Of a DNA stretch of 64,000 nucleotides, positions 8,657 through 17,937 are shown piece by piece. Under the pieces are notes generated by a model. The model made no database searches and had not been told where the DNA came from. It worked only from the letters and a program-made list of their open reading frames with translations. The stretch lies in the NCBI GenBank assembly GCA_035609245.1, contig CP141202.1:1-64000 (forward strand), written 5' to 3'. The DNA is from Bacteroidales bacterium MB20-C3-3 (GTDB taxonomy: Bacteria > Bacteroidota > Bacteroidia > Bacteroidales > UBA932). How positions within the stretch are numbered: position 1 is the stretch's first letter; every line of letters begins with the position of its first letter. The position numbers were made by a program, and so were the translations under genes.

Positions 8657-9511
8657 ATGAAAAAAGAGGTCTCAATTAAAGTCTTTAATGGTTACCTGAT
8701 GGTAATTGTTGCAATTGCACTTTTGTCAGTAATTATTTACTCATTTACTAACGAAATGATTATTCCCGGGCTCCTGAGCCTGTTATGCTTTGTCTTTGTT
8801 GCAGCAGGATTTTTTATAATCGGCCCAAATAACTCTAAGGTACTTCTCCTGTTTGGGGCTTATAAGGGGTCAGTAAAGGATAATGGTTTTTTCTGGGCAT
8901 TACCCTTTTATATTAAAACTTCAATATCTCTAAAAGCCAGAAACTTTGAAAGCGAAAGAATTAAGGTAAATGACAAATTGGGAAACCCAATTCTGATCAG
9001 CTCAATATTAGTATGGAGAGTTGAAGATACTTACAAAGCTCTTTTTGATGTAGATAATTATGAGCAATTTGTAAAGGTTCAGACCGATGCGGCCGTACGC
9101 AAGCTCGCGGGTTCATTCCCATACGATCAGTTTGAGGATGAGGGAGCCTCAATTACATTGAGTTCAAATTTTGAAGATGTAAGCAAATGCCTTGAAGAAG
9201 AGATATGTGAAAGGCTTAAGCTGGCCGGATTATCAGTTATTGAGGCTAGAATCGGCTATCTTGCTTATGCTCCTGAAATTGCTCAGGCAATGCTTAAGAG
9301 GCAGCAGGCTTCTGCAATAATTGCAGCAAGATTTAAAATGGTTGAAGGTGCTGTCGGAATGGTAGAAGGAGCTCTTAAACTCTTATCAAAAAAGGGTATA
9401 ATAGATCTTGACGAGGAGAAAAAAGCAGCAATGGTAAGTAATTTGCTTGTAGTACTTTGTGGTGACAGAGAGACAACTCCTGTAATCAATGCCGGTACTT
9501 TAAACCAGTAA
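8657..9511 (+). CDS. SPFH/Band 7 domain protein
   Basis: 284 residues. Two hydrophobic segments at about 10-60 are followed by an SPFH (stomatin/prohibitin/flotillin) domain at about 65-260, with the family-type stretches VKVQTDAAVRKLAGSFPYD and GLSVIEARIGYLAYAPEIAQ. A helical tail rich in Ala and Gly follows. SPFH proteins form ring-like oligomers on the membrane and organise proteases or lipid domains. A 53-codon Arc-like gene starts 11 bases after the stop and probably shares the message. The partner protease or process cannot be told from here. Confidence 0.88.
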   Translation: MKKEVSIKVFNGYLMVIVAIALLSVIIYSFTNEMIIPGLLSLLCFVFVAAGFFIIGPNNSKVLLLFGAYKGSVKDNGFFWALPFYIKTSISLKARNFESERIKVNDKLGNPILISSILVWRVEDTYKALFDVDNYEQFVKVQTDAAVRKLAGSFPYDQFEDEGASITLSSNFEDVSKCLEEEICERLKLAGLSVIEARIGYLAYAPEIAQAMLKRQQASAIIAARFKMVEGAVGMVEGALKLLSKKGIIDLDEEKKAAMVSNLLVVLCGDRETTPVINAGTLNQ

Positions 9512-9522
9512 AACCAAATTAA

Positions 9523-9684
9523 ATGGCAGAGAAGAAGTCATTTGTATTAAGAATAGATGTGGAAACCATGAAAGCCATCGAAAAATGGGCTGCCGATGAA
9601 TTTCGTAGTATAAATGGTCAGTTGGAGTGGATTATCAGTAAAAGTCTTAAGGATGCCGGAAGGTTAAAAAAGAGGGAGCCCTAA
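9523..9684 (+). CDS. Arc-like ribbon-helix-helix small protein
   Basis: A 53-residue reading frame starting MAEKKSFVLRIDVETMKAIE. The short beta strand (SFVLRID) followed by two helices (METMKAIEKWAADE-like and NGQLEWIISKSLKDAG) is the ribbon-helix-helix fold of Arc/MetJ DNA-binding proteins. The same short protein is often found directly behind SPFH genes, as here with an 11-base gap. Its stop overlaps by 4 bases the stop of the convergent flavoprotein gene. DNA binding is predicted from the fold; the target is unknown. Confidence 0.8.
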   Translation: MAEKKSFVLRIDVETMKAIEKWAADEFRSINGQLEWIISKSLKDAGRLKKREP

Positions 9685-10895
9685 CCAAGTTTGCCGGCAA
9701 TAAAGCCTGTAGTCCATGCGGCCTGAAGGTTGTAGCCGCCGGTTAAAGCATCAATATCCAGAACCTCGCCTGCGAAGTAGAGATTTGGAACCACTTTACT
9801 CTCAAGTGTATTCATATTGACACTATCCAGACTAACTCCGCCGCAAGTTACAAACTCTTCACGGAAGGTGGCCTTTCCTTTAACTGTATATTCGTCGTTT
9901 GTGAGGGTATTGACAATTTTGTTGATACCCTTTTTGCCTAATTCAGACCATCTTTTATCAGAAGAGATTTCGCACTTTTCAAGCAAATGCATCCAAAGCC
10001 TTACAGGAAGGGAGTATGGTCTTACTGATGATAGCATTTTTCCTGAGTGCTCTGCAATTATTGAATCAATCTCAAATGTGACAATTTCGTTATTTGGTTC
10101 ATTTATCCAGTTAATCCCAATTTTAAAATTGTAATCTCTCTCTCTTAGAATTCTTGCACCAAAGGAGGATAATTTTAGAATTGCCGGACCACTCATACCC
10201 CAGTGGGTAATCAGAAGTGCACCATCGGCTTTTATCTTTGTCCCCTGAATTGTAACAGCAGCCTTTTCAACAACAACACCCATAAGGTTCTTTACAGGCT
10301 CAGCAGGCATATTGAATGAAAAGAGAGAGGGGAGGGGATCAACAATTTTATGCCCGCATCTCTCAAGCCAGAAAAGACCCTCTCTTTTAGGAGAGCCACC
10401 AGTTGCAATGATTACCTTATTAAATAGTTGCGGCTCTCTTTTTATGTCTTTATAATAAATATTAATACCCTCAGAGGCCGCTTTGATATCTTCAATCCCC
10501 GTTCCCGTAGTAATTTTTATCCCGAGTCTTTCAGTCTCTCCAAGAAAACAGTCAATAATAGTTTGAGAATCCTGTGATGCCGGGAAGAGACAATTATCAT
10601 CCTGGATAGTTAGAGGAACACCTCTTGATTCAAACCACTCTATAGTGTGGTGGTTATTGAATACTCCAAACAGTTTTTTCAGCTGACGACCTCCTCTGGG
10701 GTATGCTGTACAGAGCTGGTCAATAGTGGCGCATCCATTGGTAACATTACATCTGCCTCCGCCCGATATTTTTACTTTAGAGAGTAGCTGCTGAGATTTT
10801 TCCAGAATTATTACCTCTGATTCCGGATAATTCTCCTTTGCAGAGATTGCTGCAAAAAAGCCGGCTGCCCCGCCCCCTATGACTGCAATTCTCAT
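9681..10895 (-). CDS. NAD(P)/FAD-dependent oxidoreductase, HI0933/YhiN family
   Basis: 404 residues. The N-terminal dinucleotide-binding motif GGGAAGFFAAI is followed by SGGGRCNVTN and, near the C-terminus, LYFAGEVLDIDALTGGYNLQ, the flavin-binding signature of the HI0933-like (YhiN, aminoacetone oxidase-like) family. The length matches the family. These cytoplasmic flavoproteins have poorly defined substrates. It begins 1 base after the ABC-F gene's stop, so the two are probably co-transcribed. Confidence 0.92.
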   Translation of the reverse strand: MRIAVIGGGAAGFFAAISAKENYPESEVIILEKSQQLLSKVKISGGGRCNVTNGCATIDQLCTAYPRGGRQLKKLFGVFNNHHTIEWFESRGVPLTIQDDNCLFPASQDSQTIIDCFLGETERLGIKITTGTGIEDIKAASEGINIYYKDIKREPQLFNKVIIATGGSPKREGLFWLERCGHKIVDPLPSLFSFNMPAEPVKNLMGVVVEKAAVTIQGTKIKADGALLITHWGMSGPAILKLSSFGARILRERDYNFKIGINWINEPNNEIVTFEIDSIIAEHSGKMLSSVRPYSLPVRLWMHLLEKCEISSDKRWSELGKKGINKIVNTLTNDEYTVKGKATFREEFVTCGGVSLDSVNMNTLESKVVPNLYFAGEVLDIDALTGGYNLQAAWTTGFIAGKLG

Positions 10896-10896
10896 A

Positions 10897-12534
10897 TTAT
10901 GATTTCATCTCAATCTCTCTGAGATGCTCCATCTTTTTCTTTTCAAGGAATCCCCGGATTGTCTCAAGATGCTCCTTAATCTGCTCGTTCCCAAACTCAT
11001 ACACCTTTGAAACCAATCCATCCAGAAAATCTCTGTCGTGAGAAACTACAATCAGTGTACCGTCAAATGCAAGCAGCGCCTGTTTAAGTATCTCCTTTGT
11101 TCTAAGATCGAGGTGATTTGTCGGCTCGTCAAGAATAAGCAAATTAACAGGTTCCAGCAACAATTTTATCATTGCAAGTCTTGTTCTCTCTCCCCCTGAG
11201 AGTACCTTCACCTTTTTATCCACATCATCCCTGCCAAACATAAATGCACCCAGAAGGTCACGGATCTTTGAGCGGATATCACCCACTGCAATATCATCAA
11301 TTGTCTGAAAAACCGTAAGATTTTCATCAAGAAGCGAAGCCTGGTTCTGGGCAAAATACCCAATCTGTACATTGTGTCCAAGGGTAAGTTTGCCATCGTG
11401 ATCAATCTCCTTCATTATACACTTAACAAGGGTTGACTTTCCCTCTCCATTCCTCCCGACGAAGGCAACTTTATCCCCCCTGTCAATAGTCAGAGAGGCA
11501 TTTGAAAAAATTCGCTTCTCGTCATAGCTCTTGCCTACACCATCCATGATTACCGGAAAGTTTCCGCTCCTTGGAGATGGCGGGAATTTTAGTTTAAGGG
11601 CCGATGTATCTACCTCGTCCACTTCAATAATCTCCAGCTTCTCAAGCATTTTTACACGAGACTGAACCTGAAGGGTTTTCGAATAAGTACCTTTGAATCG
11701 CTCAATAAAATCCCTGGTCTCGGCAATCATCTTTTGCTGATCCTCATACTGTCTCTGCTGTTGCTCCCTTCGCTCCCTGCGAAGCTCAAGATAGTGGGAG
11801 TAGTTGACCTTGTAGTCATAGATCCTCCCCATTGTAAGTTCAATGGTTCTGTTGGTGACATTATCCACAAATGATTTGTCGTGAGAAATAAGTACCACCG
11901 CCTTAGCCTGATTTATAAGAAACTCCTCAAGCCAGATAATTGACTCCATATCCAGGTGGTTTGTGGGCTCGTCAAGTAGAATGACATCTGGCTTGCGCAA
12001 AAGTATCTTTGCCAGTTCAATCCTCATCCGCCATCCGCCGCTTAGCTCGGAGGTCTGTCTGGCGAACTCCTCTCTTTTAAAACCAAGACCCAGCAGCACC
12101 TTCTCAACATCCTCCTCAAAATGAGTTATGTCAACCGCATAATACTTTTCGCTCAGCGCAGAAAGGTCTTCAATAAGTTTATAGTATTCATCAGACTCAT
12201 AATCGGTCCTCTCCTCAAGCTGCTTATTATAATCAGCTATCTGAGCCTCAATTTCATGCAGGTGGCTGAAGGCCTGAGAGGCCTCCTCAAAAACCGTCCT
12301 TCCATCCTCTGTCATAAGATGTTGTGGGAGATAGGCAATAAGAGAATCCTTTGGTGCCGATATTACTCCACGGGATGGTGTTCTCTCCCCTGCGAGAATT
12401 TTCAGCAAAGTCGATTTCCCTGCCCCGTTCTTACCCATAAGGGCAATTTTGTCACTGTCATTTATTACAAAAGATACATTTTCAAACAAAACCGTACCGC
12501 CAAACTCAACACTTAATCCGTCGCAAGAGACCAT
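10897..12534 (-). CDS. ABC-F family ATPase (ribosome-associated type)
   Basis: 545 residues with two ATP-binding cassettes. The first has Walker A GKNGAGKST, signature LSGGWRMR and Walker B VILLDEPTNHLD. The second has GRNGEGKST, LSGGERTR and LLILDEPTNHLD. A charged linker of about 80 residues lies between them. There is no membrane domain, so this is an ABC-F protein like EttA, Uup or YbiT acting on the ribosome. The frame is open to 12609, but that would run past the TATCTTTG promoter element at 12559-12566 and into the divergent peptidase gene. The ATG at 12534 matches family starts. Confidence 0.94.
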   Translation of the reverse strand: MVSCDGLSVEFGGTVLFENVSFVINDSDKIALMGKNGAGKSTLLKILAGERTPSRGVISAPKDSLIAYLPQHLMTEDGRTVFEEASQAFSHLHEIEAQIADYNKQLEERTDYESDEYYKLIEDLSALSEKYYAVDITHFEEDVEKVLLGLGFKREEFARQTSELSGGWRMRIELAKILLRKPDVILLDEPTNHLDMESIIWLEEFLINQAKAVVLISHDKSFVDNVTNRTIELTMGRIYDYKVNYSHYLELRRERREQQQRQYEDQQKMIAETRDFIERFKGTYSKTLQVQSRVKMLEKLEIIEVDEVDTSALKLKFPPSPRSGNFPVIMDGVGKSYDEKRIFSNASLTIDRGDKVAFVGRNGEGKSTLVKCIMKEIDHDGKLTLGHNVQIGYFAQNQASLLDENLTVFQTIDDIAVGDIRSKIRDLLGAFMFGRDDVDKKVKVLSGGERTRLAMIKLLLEPVNLLILDEPTNHLDLRTKEILKQALLAFDGTLIVVSHDRDFLDGLVSKVYEFGNEQIKEHLETIRGFLEKKKMEHLREIEMKS

Positions 12535-12549
12535 TATAATTCCTTTATA

Positions 12550-12579
12550 TTTGAGGTGCAAAGATATTGTGTAATTTTG
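12550..12579 (+). promoter_or_regulatory. Divergent promoters of the ABC-F and DPP IV-like genes
   Basis: Plus strand: TTTG at 12550-12553 and TAATTTTG at 12572-12579 (18-base spacer) serve the peptidase gene, giving a leader of about 13 bases. Minus strand: TATCTTTG at 12566-12559 serves the ABC-F gene. The two promoters overlap physically. Confidence 0.6.
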
Positions 12580-12598
12580 GGAAAACCCATTTTGATTT

Positions 12599-14644
12599 AT
12601 GAAGACCAAATTTTACCTTACACTGACAGCCTTGATGATGTGTTTTCTGCATCTTAATGCTCAGGATTTTAATACTGAATACAAAAAGCTGGATTCGCTC
12701 CCAAATATTACCAGATTTGTAAATAATGTTGCCATTGCACCTAAATGGATTGACAGTTTGAATTTTACATTTGAAATAAGAGAGAAGGATGGAATGAAAA
12801 AGTACAAAGTCAATGTACTTAATAAATCTAAAGAGCTGGTAACTGATGAACTACATTCCCTAAAAAACCCGGCAGCAACAGAAAGAAGAGTTACAAAGAC
12901 GGAGCCTTCAAAACTGATTTCATCTCCTGACTGCAAAAAGGATGCATTTATAAGAGACTACAACATCTGGCTTAAAATTGACCAGAAAGATATTCAGCTA
13001 AGTTTTGACGGGACAGAAAATCTTTTCTATTCACAAATTATATGGTCGCCCGATTCAAAGAAGATAGCAGCTATCCAGACACTTGAGGCAGAGAGGCACC
13101 GTATTCCACTTCTGGAATCGGCTCCGGCAGACCAGAAACAACCAAAGCTTCAGTGGAGGGATTATTATAAACCGGGTGATGTTATTCCAAAAAATCGGCC
13201 TGCACTGTTTAATATTGAGGGAGTTACAAAAGGCGGTAAAGGGTATGATGCCAAAATTGAAATAGACATAAAAGATTTTTCAAATCCATATCAGCTTTTT
13301 TTTAGAAAATGGTCAGATGACTCCAGGTGGTTCAGCTTTGACTATAATGAAAGAGGACATCAGGCCTACCAGATTGTTAATGTTGATTCAGAAACAGGAA
13401 AGACTAAAGTTGTTATTGATGAGCGGTTTGATACTTTTGTACACTATGGAAGAAACTATATTTACTACGCAAAAGATGGAAAAAGCCTCATTTGGTCATC
13501 AGAGAGAGACGGATGGCGGCATTTATACCTGATTGATGCAGTTAACGGATTGGTGAAGAGGCAGCTGACAAAAGGGGAGTGGGTTGTAAGAGAGGTGATT
13601 GAAATAAACGAAACAGAGAATTACATAATATTTGCCGCTAACGGAAGAAATAAAAATGAAGATCCTTATAATCTTCACTATTACAGAATCAAAACAGATG
13701 GCAGCGGTTTAACTGATTTAACTCCTGAAAATGCAAATCACAGAGTTGTTTTCTCCCCGGATAAAAGATACTTCACAGACATATTCTCTCGCCCGGATAT
13801 GGAGCCGGTATCGGTACTCCGTTCGGCAAAAGATGGGTCGGTTTTAATGGAGCTGGGCAAGGCCGATATATCGGAGTTGGAAAAATTTGGATGGACCAGA
13901 CCAGAGGTATTCTCTGCAAAGGGAAGAGATGGGAAAACCGATATCTGGGGGACAATTTACCGCCCTTCAAATTATGATCCTCAAAAAAAATATACGGTTG
14001 TAGAGTATATCTATGCAGGGCCACATGATGCTCATGTTACAAAGGATTTTGCGGCTTATATGAGGTTCTCCAAGTTGATAGAGATGGGGTTCATTGTAGT
14101 AACTATTGATGGGATGGGAACAGCTAACAGGTCTAAGGCTTTTCATGATGTATGCTGGCGGGATCTGAAAGATGCCGGCTTCCCGGACAGGATTCTGTGG
14201 ATGAAGGCGGCAGGGGCAAAGTACCCATCAATGGATATTGCAAGAGGAGTGGGTATTTACGGGTATTCGGCAGGCGGACAGAATGCAATGGGAGCTCTGC
14301 TTTTTCACGGAGATTTCTATAAAACTGCTGTGGCGCTATGCGGATGTCATGATAACAGAATGGATAAAATATGGTGGAATGAGCAGTGGATGGGATACCC
14401 GGTGGGACCATGGTACGGAGAGTCATCAAATGTTGATAATGCATATAAACTCACCGGGAAACTATTACTGATTAATGGGGAGCTTGATGATAATGTTGAT
14501 CCCGCCTCAACTCTCCAGGTTGTAGATGCTCTGGTAAAGGCAGGAAAAGATTTTGAGCAGCTATATCTCCCTGGTTACGGCCACTCGCTTGGATCAGATT
14601 ATGTGACCAGAAGAGTCTTTGAGTTTTTGTACAGGGGGAGATAG
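12599..14644 (+). CDS. Secreted DPP IV-like S9 family peptidase
   Basis: 681 residues with a signal peptide ending at LHLNAQ. The N-terminal 440 residues carry repeated aromatic/Asp strands of a DPP IV-type beta-propeller (for example WSPDSKKIAAIQ and FSPDKRYFTD). The C-terminal alpha/beta-hydrolase domain has the nucleophile in GYSAGG (near residue 560), the Asp in NGELDDNVDP and the His in PGYGHSLG. It would remove dipeptides from, or cleave, peptides in the periplasm. It is slightly shorter than the usual 720 or so residues of Bacteroidetes DPP IV. It stands alone between two minus-strand blocks. Confidence 0.9.
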   Translation: MKTKFYLTLTALMMCFLHLNAQDFNTEYKKLDSLPNITRFVNNVAIAPKWIDSLNFTFEIREKDGMKKYKVNVLNKSKELVTDELHSLKNPAATERRVTKTEPSKLISSPDCKKDAFIRDYNIWLKIDQKDIQLSFDGTENLFYSQIIWSPDSKKIAAIQTLEAERHRIPLLESAPADQKQPKLQWRDYYKPGDVIPKNRPALFNIEGVTKGGKGYDAKIEIDIKDFSNPYQLFFRKWSDDSRWFSFDYNERGHQAYQIVNVDSETGKTKVVIDERFDTFVHYGRNYIYYAKDGKSLIWSSERDGWRHLYLIDAVNGLVKRQLTKGEWVVREVIEINETENYIIFAANGRNKNEDPYNLHYYRIKTDGSGLTDLTPENANHRVVFSPDKRYFTDIFSRPDMEPVSVLRSAKDGSVLMELGKADISELEKFGWTRPEVFSAKGRDGKTDIWGTIYRPSNYDPQKKYTVVEYIYAGPHDAHVTKDFAAYMRFSKLIEMGFIVVTIDGMGTANRSKAFHDVCWRDLKDAGFPDRILWMKAAGAKYPSMDIARGVGIYGYSAGGQNAMGALLFHGDFYKTAVALCGCHDNRMDKIWWNEQWMGYPVGPWYGESSNVDNAYKLTGKLLLINGELDDNVDPASTLQVVDALVKAGKDFEQLYLPGYGHSLGSDYVTRRVFEFLYRGR

Positions 14645-14668
14645 TACTTAATCAACTTCCCTTGAGGA

Positions 14669-15295
14669 TCATACATCTATGAAATTTACGATTGCTGTTA
14701 CTAACTCATGACTTACGGGGATGTCCGGATTAGTATATGAGGCTACATTCTCCTGAATATCTCCTGAGACTGTCTTAAGAACATGATTCATATCTTTTAC
14801 AACATAAAACTGACTCTTAGGTGAGGCGTTTCTAAGAATGGTTGCCTCTTCCATATCAACCTGGATATCTTTTTCTGCCTGAATTATAAGTAAAGGAGAC
14901 TTTAGTTTCTTAACATACTCTGCAGGGTCGTGCCTGAACCATGATATCATATAGGGCTGGACAGAAGGTCTGAACAAAATATTCATCTGGGAGGATACAT
15001 TTTTAACAAGATGACCATTTTTTAGACTGTCAATTATACTCTCGGCCTCACTATACATTGCAGGGGGCATTTTTGGTTTCAGCTGTTTCTTAAGAGTAAT
15101 ATCAATAGGATTACCTGCACCGCAAAGGGACACAAAACCATTAATATTTGTCTCCTGAGCTGCGATTAATCCCAGCAGAGATCCTTCGCTGTGACCAATC
15201 AGATAAATTTTCTTATAGCCTTTTGCAGAGTAGTATTTTACGATAGCTATTATATCATAGAGATTATAAACACCACTGTGAAAATTATCCCGGAC
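14669..15295 (-). pseudogene. Alpha/beta hydrolase fragment lacking its N-terminus
   Basis: The frame is open from a stop at 15296 down to 14669. It contains the nucleophile elbow GHSEGS and a C-terminal part with the Asp (QAEKDIQVD) and His (DMNHVL) of an alpha/beta hydrolase. No usable start codon lies before the nucleophile motif, and the roughly 100 residues normally preceding it are missing. Only an internal Met at 15133, after the active serine, could start a product. It is therefore read as a remnant of a 5' deletion. Another decayed gene lies directly upstream. Confidence 0.7.
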
Positions 15296-15315
15296 TTAAG
15301 TCCCTTTATATTTGA

Positions 15316-15772
15316 CTAGACCCTGAATGAGTTGTACATCAGTGTAACCATCCATACTGTAAGAAGAACCGTAATAATAATAAATATCACAGCAACTGAG
15401 ATCTCCGGGGCAGATATCTCAACCGGCCCTCCCTTCTTAAAATATTTCCACATAATATATTCTCCCAGCCGGCTTATTGATTTTGAAAAATAAAGAATAG
15501 CAGCAATAAATATCAGCTGCCCTTACAGAAGACCTGGAGAATATTAATGAGGCAATATATAGTAATAATGATAATGAGAGCCAGTTAATCCCATTTTGTG
15601 CAAATACAAAGTGCAGTTTAACCTCGAGGCCGGTTTTCACGGATATGATATCGGGGAAATGTGTGTTAGTTAGATAACCGGCAAATGAGGTTGCAATAAT
15701 TACGGCTATACCTAGGAGCAATGATTTTCCTCAGGCGATATAATCAAAAGGATTTAACAGCTTTTTTATCAT
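15316..15772 (-). pseudogene. Decayed small membrane protein gene
   Basis: From an ATG at 15772 the frame reads MIKKLLNPFDYIA and then meets TGA. It continues in the same frame through two hydrophobic segments (LGIAVIIATSFAGY and INWLSLSLLLYIASLIF). Near 15518 the coding continues only after a frame change (GQLIFIAAILYFSK), ending with another hydrophobic segment and a TAG at 15316. One nonsense and one frameshift mutation mark it as a pseudogene of a protein of about 150 residues with about four membrane spans. Its ATG overlaps the stop of the DUF2089 gene by 4 bases, so it was once translationally coupled. Confidence 0.7.
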
Positions 15773-16044
15773 TTTTCATCCATTTTAACAATTTTCTCTA
15801 TAAGGTCGTCAAGCATATTTCTTACAGTAGGATAGCTGAGTTTAAGCTTTTCAGCCATAATTTTCAGGCTACCACTACTCTTTACGAATTCCAAAATAAA
15901 TGACTGCTCTTTCTGATCAAGCCTCATTAAAACAGGTAACTGAAAAAATCCGGTTACTGTAGTATCGCAATGTTCACACAGCATACTACTGACTCTTAAC
16001 TGAGAGTCGCAGCTGGGACACAAAACAGGTAATCTCTTTTCCAT
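15769..16044 (-). CDS. DUF2089 family zinc-ribbon/HTH regulator
   Basis: About 91 residues. It starts MEKRLPVLCPSCDSQL, with CPSC and CEHCD pairs forming a zinc ribbon. A helix-turn-helix-like C-terminal part follows (LKIMAEKLKLSYPTVRNMLDDLIEKI). This matches the DUF2089 family, small putative transcription regulators usually next to a small membrane protein gene, here decayed. Another ATG four codons upstream (16056) is possible, but a TATATTTG promoter element at 16072-16065 puts transcription start at about that ATG, favouring the one at 16044. Confidence 0.75.
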   Translation of the reverse strand: MEKRLPVLCPSCDSQLRVSSMLCEHCDTTVTGFFQLPVLMRLDQKEQSFILEFVKSSGSLKIMAEKLKLSYPTVRNMLDDLIEKIVKMDEK

Positions 16045-16064
16045 TATATTTATCATTTATTCGA

Positions 16065-16072
16065 CAAATATA
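16065..16072 (-). promoter_or_regulatory. -7 promoter element for the DUF2089 gene
   Basis: The minus strand reads TATATTTG, a perfect TAnnTTTG match, about 21 bases before the preferred ATG at 16044. Confidence 0.45.
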
Positions 16073-16246
16073 ATTGGAAATTTAATATAATTAAAAGTAA
16101 ACTAAAATAAATTAATATTAAAATAAGAATAATTCAAGAGTAGCGAAGAATTCTTTCACTTACTCAAATCTATATTAGATAATTAAGATTTATTAAAAGA
16201 GAAATCGCTCAAAGGAAGAACTTTTTCTCATTGGGCTTTTTTGTAC

Positions 16247-16254
16247 TATTTTTG
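16247..16254 (+). promoter_or_regulatory. -7 promoter element very close to the acyltransferase start
   Basis: TATTTTTG matches TAnnTTTG and ends only 5 bases before the ATG at 16260. If used, transcription would begin at or next to the start codon, giving a leaderless or nearly leaderless message. No matching -33 element at the normal distance is evident. Confidence 0.35.
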
Positions 16255-16259
16255 CCGAC

Positions 16260-17438
16260 ATGGAAAAAATCTCAGCAGCAGCATTTGCAGATACAAAGCC
16301 ACACTACAACATTTTAGACGGATTCCGGGGTGTAGCTGCATTAACGGTAGTATGGTTCCACATATTTGAGGCATTTGCAACCAGTCATATTGATCAGCGC
16401 ATTAACCACGGCTATCTGGCTGTGGATTTTTTCTTTATCCTCTCCGGCTTTGTGATGGGTTACGCCTATGACGACAGGTGGAAAACCATGAGTTTGAAAG
16501 AGTTCTTTAAACGCAGGATAATAAGACTTCATCCTATGGTGGTTATGGGAGCGCTAATAGGTGCTGCAATGTTCTATACACAAGGGTGTTCCGTATGGGA
16601 TGTGACAAAAATATCGGTGGGGATGCTAATAATTGCAACCGTTTTGAATGCCTTTATGATTCCAGCCACAACAGGCGGAGAAATCAGAGGAGTGGGGGAG
16701 ATGTATCCGCTTAATGGCCCCACATGGTCACTCTTTTTTGAGTATATCGGCAATATACTTTATGCCCTCTTTATCCGCAAACTGGCTACAAAACCTCTTG
16801 CCGTACTGGTTGCCCTTGCAGGAGTTGGACTTGCCATTTTTGCAATCTGGGGGCCGTACGGTGATATTTGCGTGGGCTACTCAATGACAGGGGATAACAT
16901 ACTGGGAGGTTCGCTCCGATTGCTTTTCGCTTTCTCGGCTGGGTTGCTTATGTCAAGGGTATTTAAGCCGATCAGAAGAGAAGGTAATGGCTTTTTGGAC
17001 AAATTCAAAGGAGGACTGGTTTATTACGCCTTCTGGATAGGTGCTGCGGCTATAGTGGTTTTGTCTGCTGTTCCGAGAATCGGAGGGGCAGAAAAACTAT
17101 GGATGAACGGGATATACGACACATTCTGTTTTGCGGTTGCCTTTCCGCTACTGGTTTATATGGGTGCATCGGGAGAGACAAAAGGGAAATTCACTGTACG
17201 TATTAATAAATTTCTGGGAGATATTTCATATCCTCTATATATGGTTCACTATCCGTTTATTTACCTGTATTATGCATGGGTAAAGAATGAAAACCTGACT
17301 TTTGAACAATCGCTTCCCGGCGCACTTGCACTATTCTTTGGATCAATTGCACTGGCCTACATTTGCCTTAAACTTTATGATGAGCCGGTGAGAAAGTGGC
17401 TTACAAAGAGGTTTTTACTCCAGAGTAAGAAAAAATAA
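16260..17438 (+). CDS. Membrane acyltransferase (Acyltransf_3 / OafA-like)
   Basis: 392 residues with about ten hydrophobic segments. The N-terminal LDGFRGVAALTVVWFHIF carries the Arg and His typical of acyltransferase family 3. The C-terminal GDISYPLYMVHYPFIYLYY is the other hallmark. Such proteins transfer acetyl or other acyl groups from the cytoplasm to sugars or glycolipids at the inner membrane. The length fits the family. Its 3' end overlaps the tail of a truncated LysR gene on the other strand, so it may have arrived together with the deletion that cut that gene. The acceptor is unknown. Confidence 0.9.
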   Translation: MEKISAAAFADTKPHYNILDGFRGVAALTVVWFHIFEAFATSHIDQRINHGYLAVDFFFILSGFVMGYAYDDRWKTMSLKEFFKRRIIRLHPMVVMGALIGAAMFYTQGCSVWDVTKISVGMLIIATVLNAFMIPATTGGEIRGVGEMYPLNGPTWSLFFEYIGNILYALFIRKLATKPLAVLVALAGVGLAIFAIWGPYGDICVGYSMTGDNILGGSLRLLFAFSAGLLMSRVFKPIRREGNGFLDKFKGGLVYYAFWIGAAAIVVLSAVPRIGGAEKLWMNGIYDTFCFAVAFPLLVYMGASGETKGKFTVRINKFLGDISYPLYMVHYPFIYLYYAWVKNENLTFEQSLPGALALFFGSIALAYICLKLYDEPVRKWLTKRFLLQSKKK

Positions 17439-17927
17439 CGAAGTGTTCTTCTCTACTTTAAATAGCCTTCCCAACAGTATACCAGGATGAGAAGTAATAT
17501 TCTCCTCCAGTTGCCGCTCCATCTCAAATGAATTTCCGTTAACAAGGTATATACTGATTTTAGGGTATCGTTTATGGAAAGAGGCAATTATTTTTGGAAT
17601 TACATACTGTGAAATCGTAGAGCTTGTTCCTATCCTGAACTCACCTGAGATACTATTTTGCATCTGACTAATCTCAAACTCCAGACCTCTGTATAGCTGA
17701 GCTATCTCCTTATATGAATTATAGACCCTCTCTCCAGCTTTAGTCAGGTAGATTTTATTCCCTTTTCTTTCAAAAAGACTTACTTTATATTTCTCTTCCA
17801 GCTCTTTGACATGTCTTGTGACAGCCGGCTGTGTAATATTCAGTTCATATGCGGCTTTTGAAAAGCTCAAATTCTCTGCTACTGCAATAAACACTTTGTC
17901 CCTGTAGTCCATGATATGTGATAACAA
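17415..17927 (-). pseudogene. LysR-type regulator, C-terminally truncated
   Basis: 170 residues, against about 290 for intact LysR regulators. The N-terminal helix-turn-helix is complete (LSFSKAAYELNITQPAVTRHVKELE) and the effector domain begins normally (GEFRIGTSSTISQYVIP). After about residue 140 (ERQLEENI) the sequence no longer resembles the family. It runs 24 bases into the 3' end of the convergent acyltransferase gene. Most of the co-inducer domain is missing, so it is probably non-functional, or at best a DNA-binding fragment. Confidence 0.7.
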
Positions 17928-17937
17928 TCTCCTTTGG

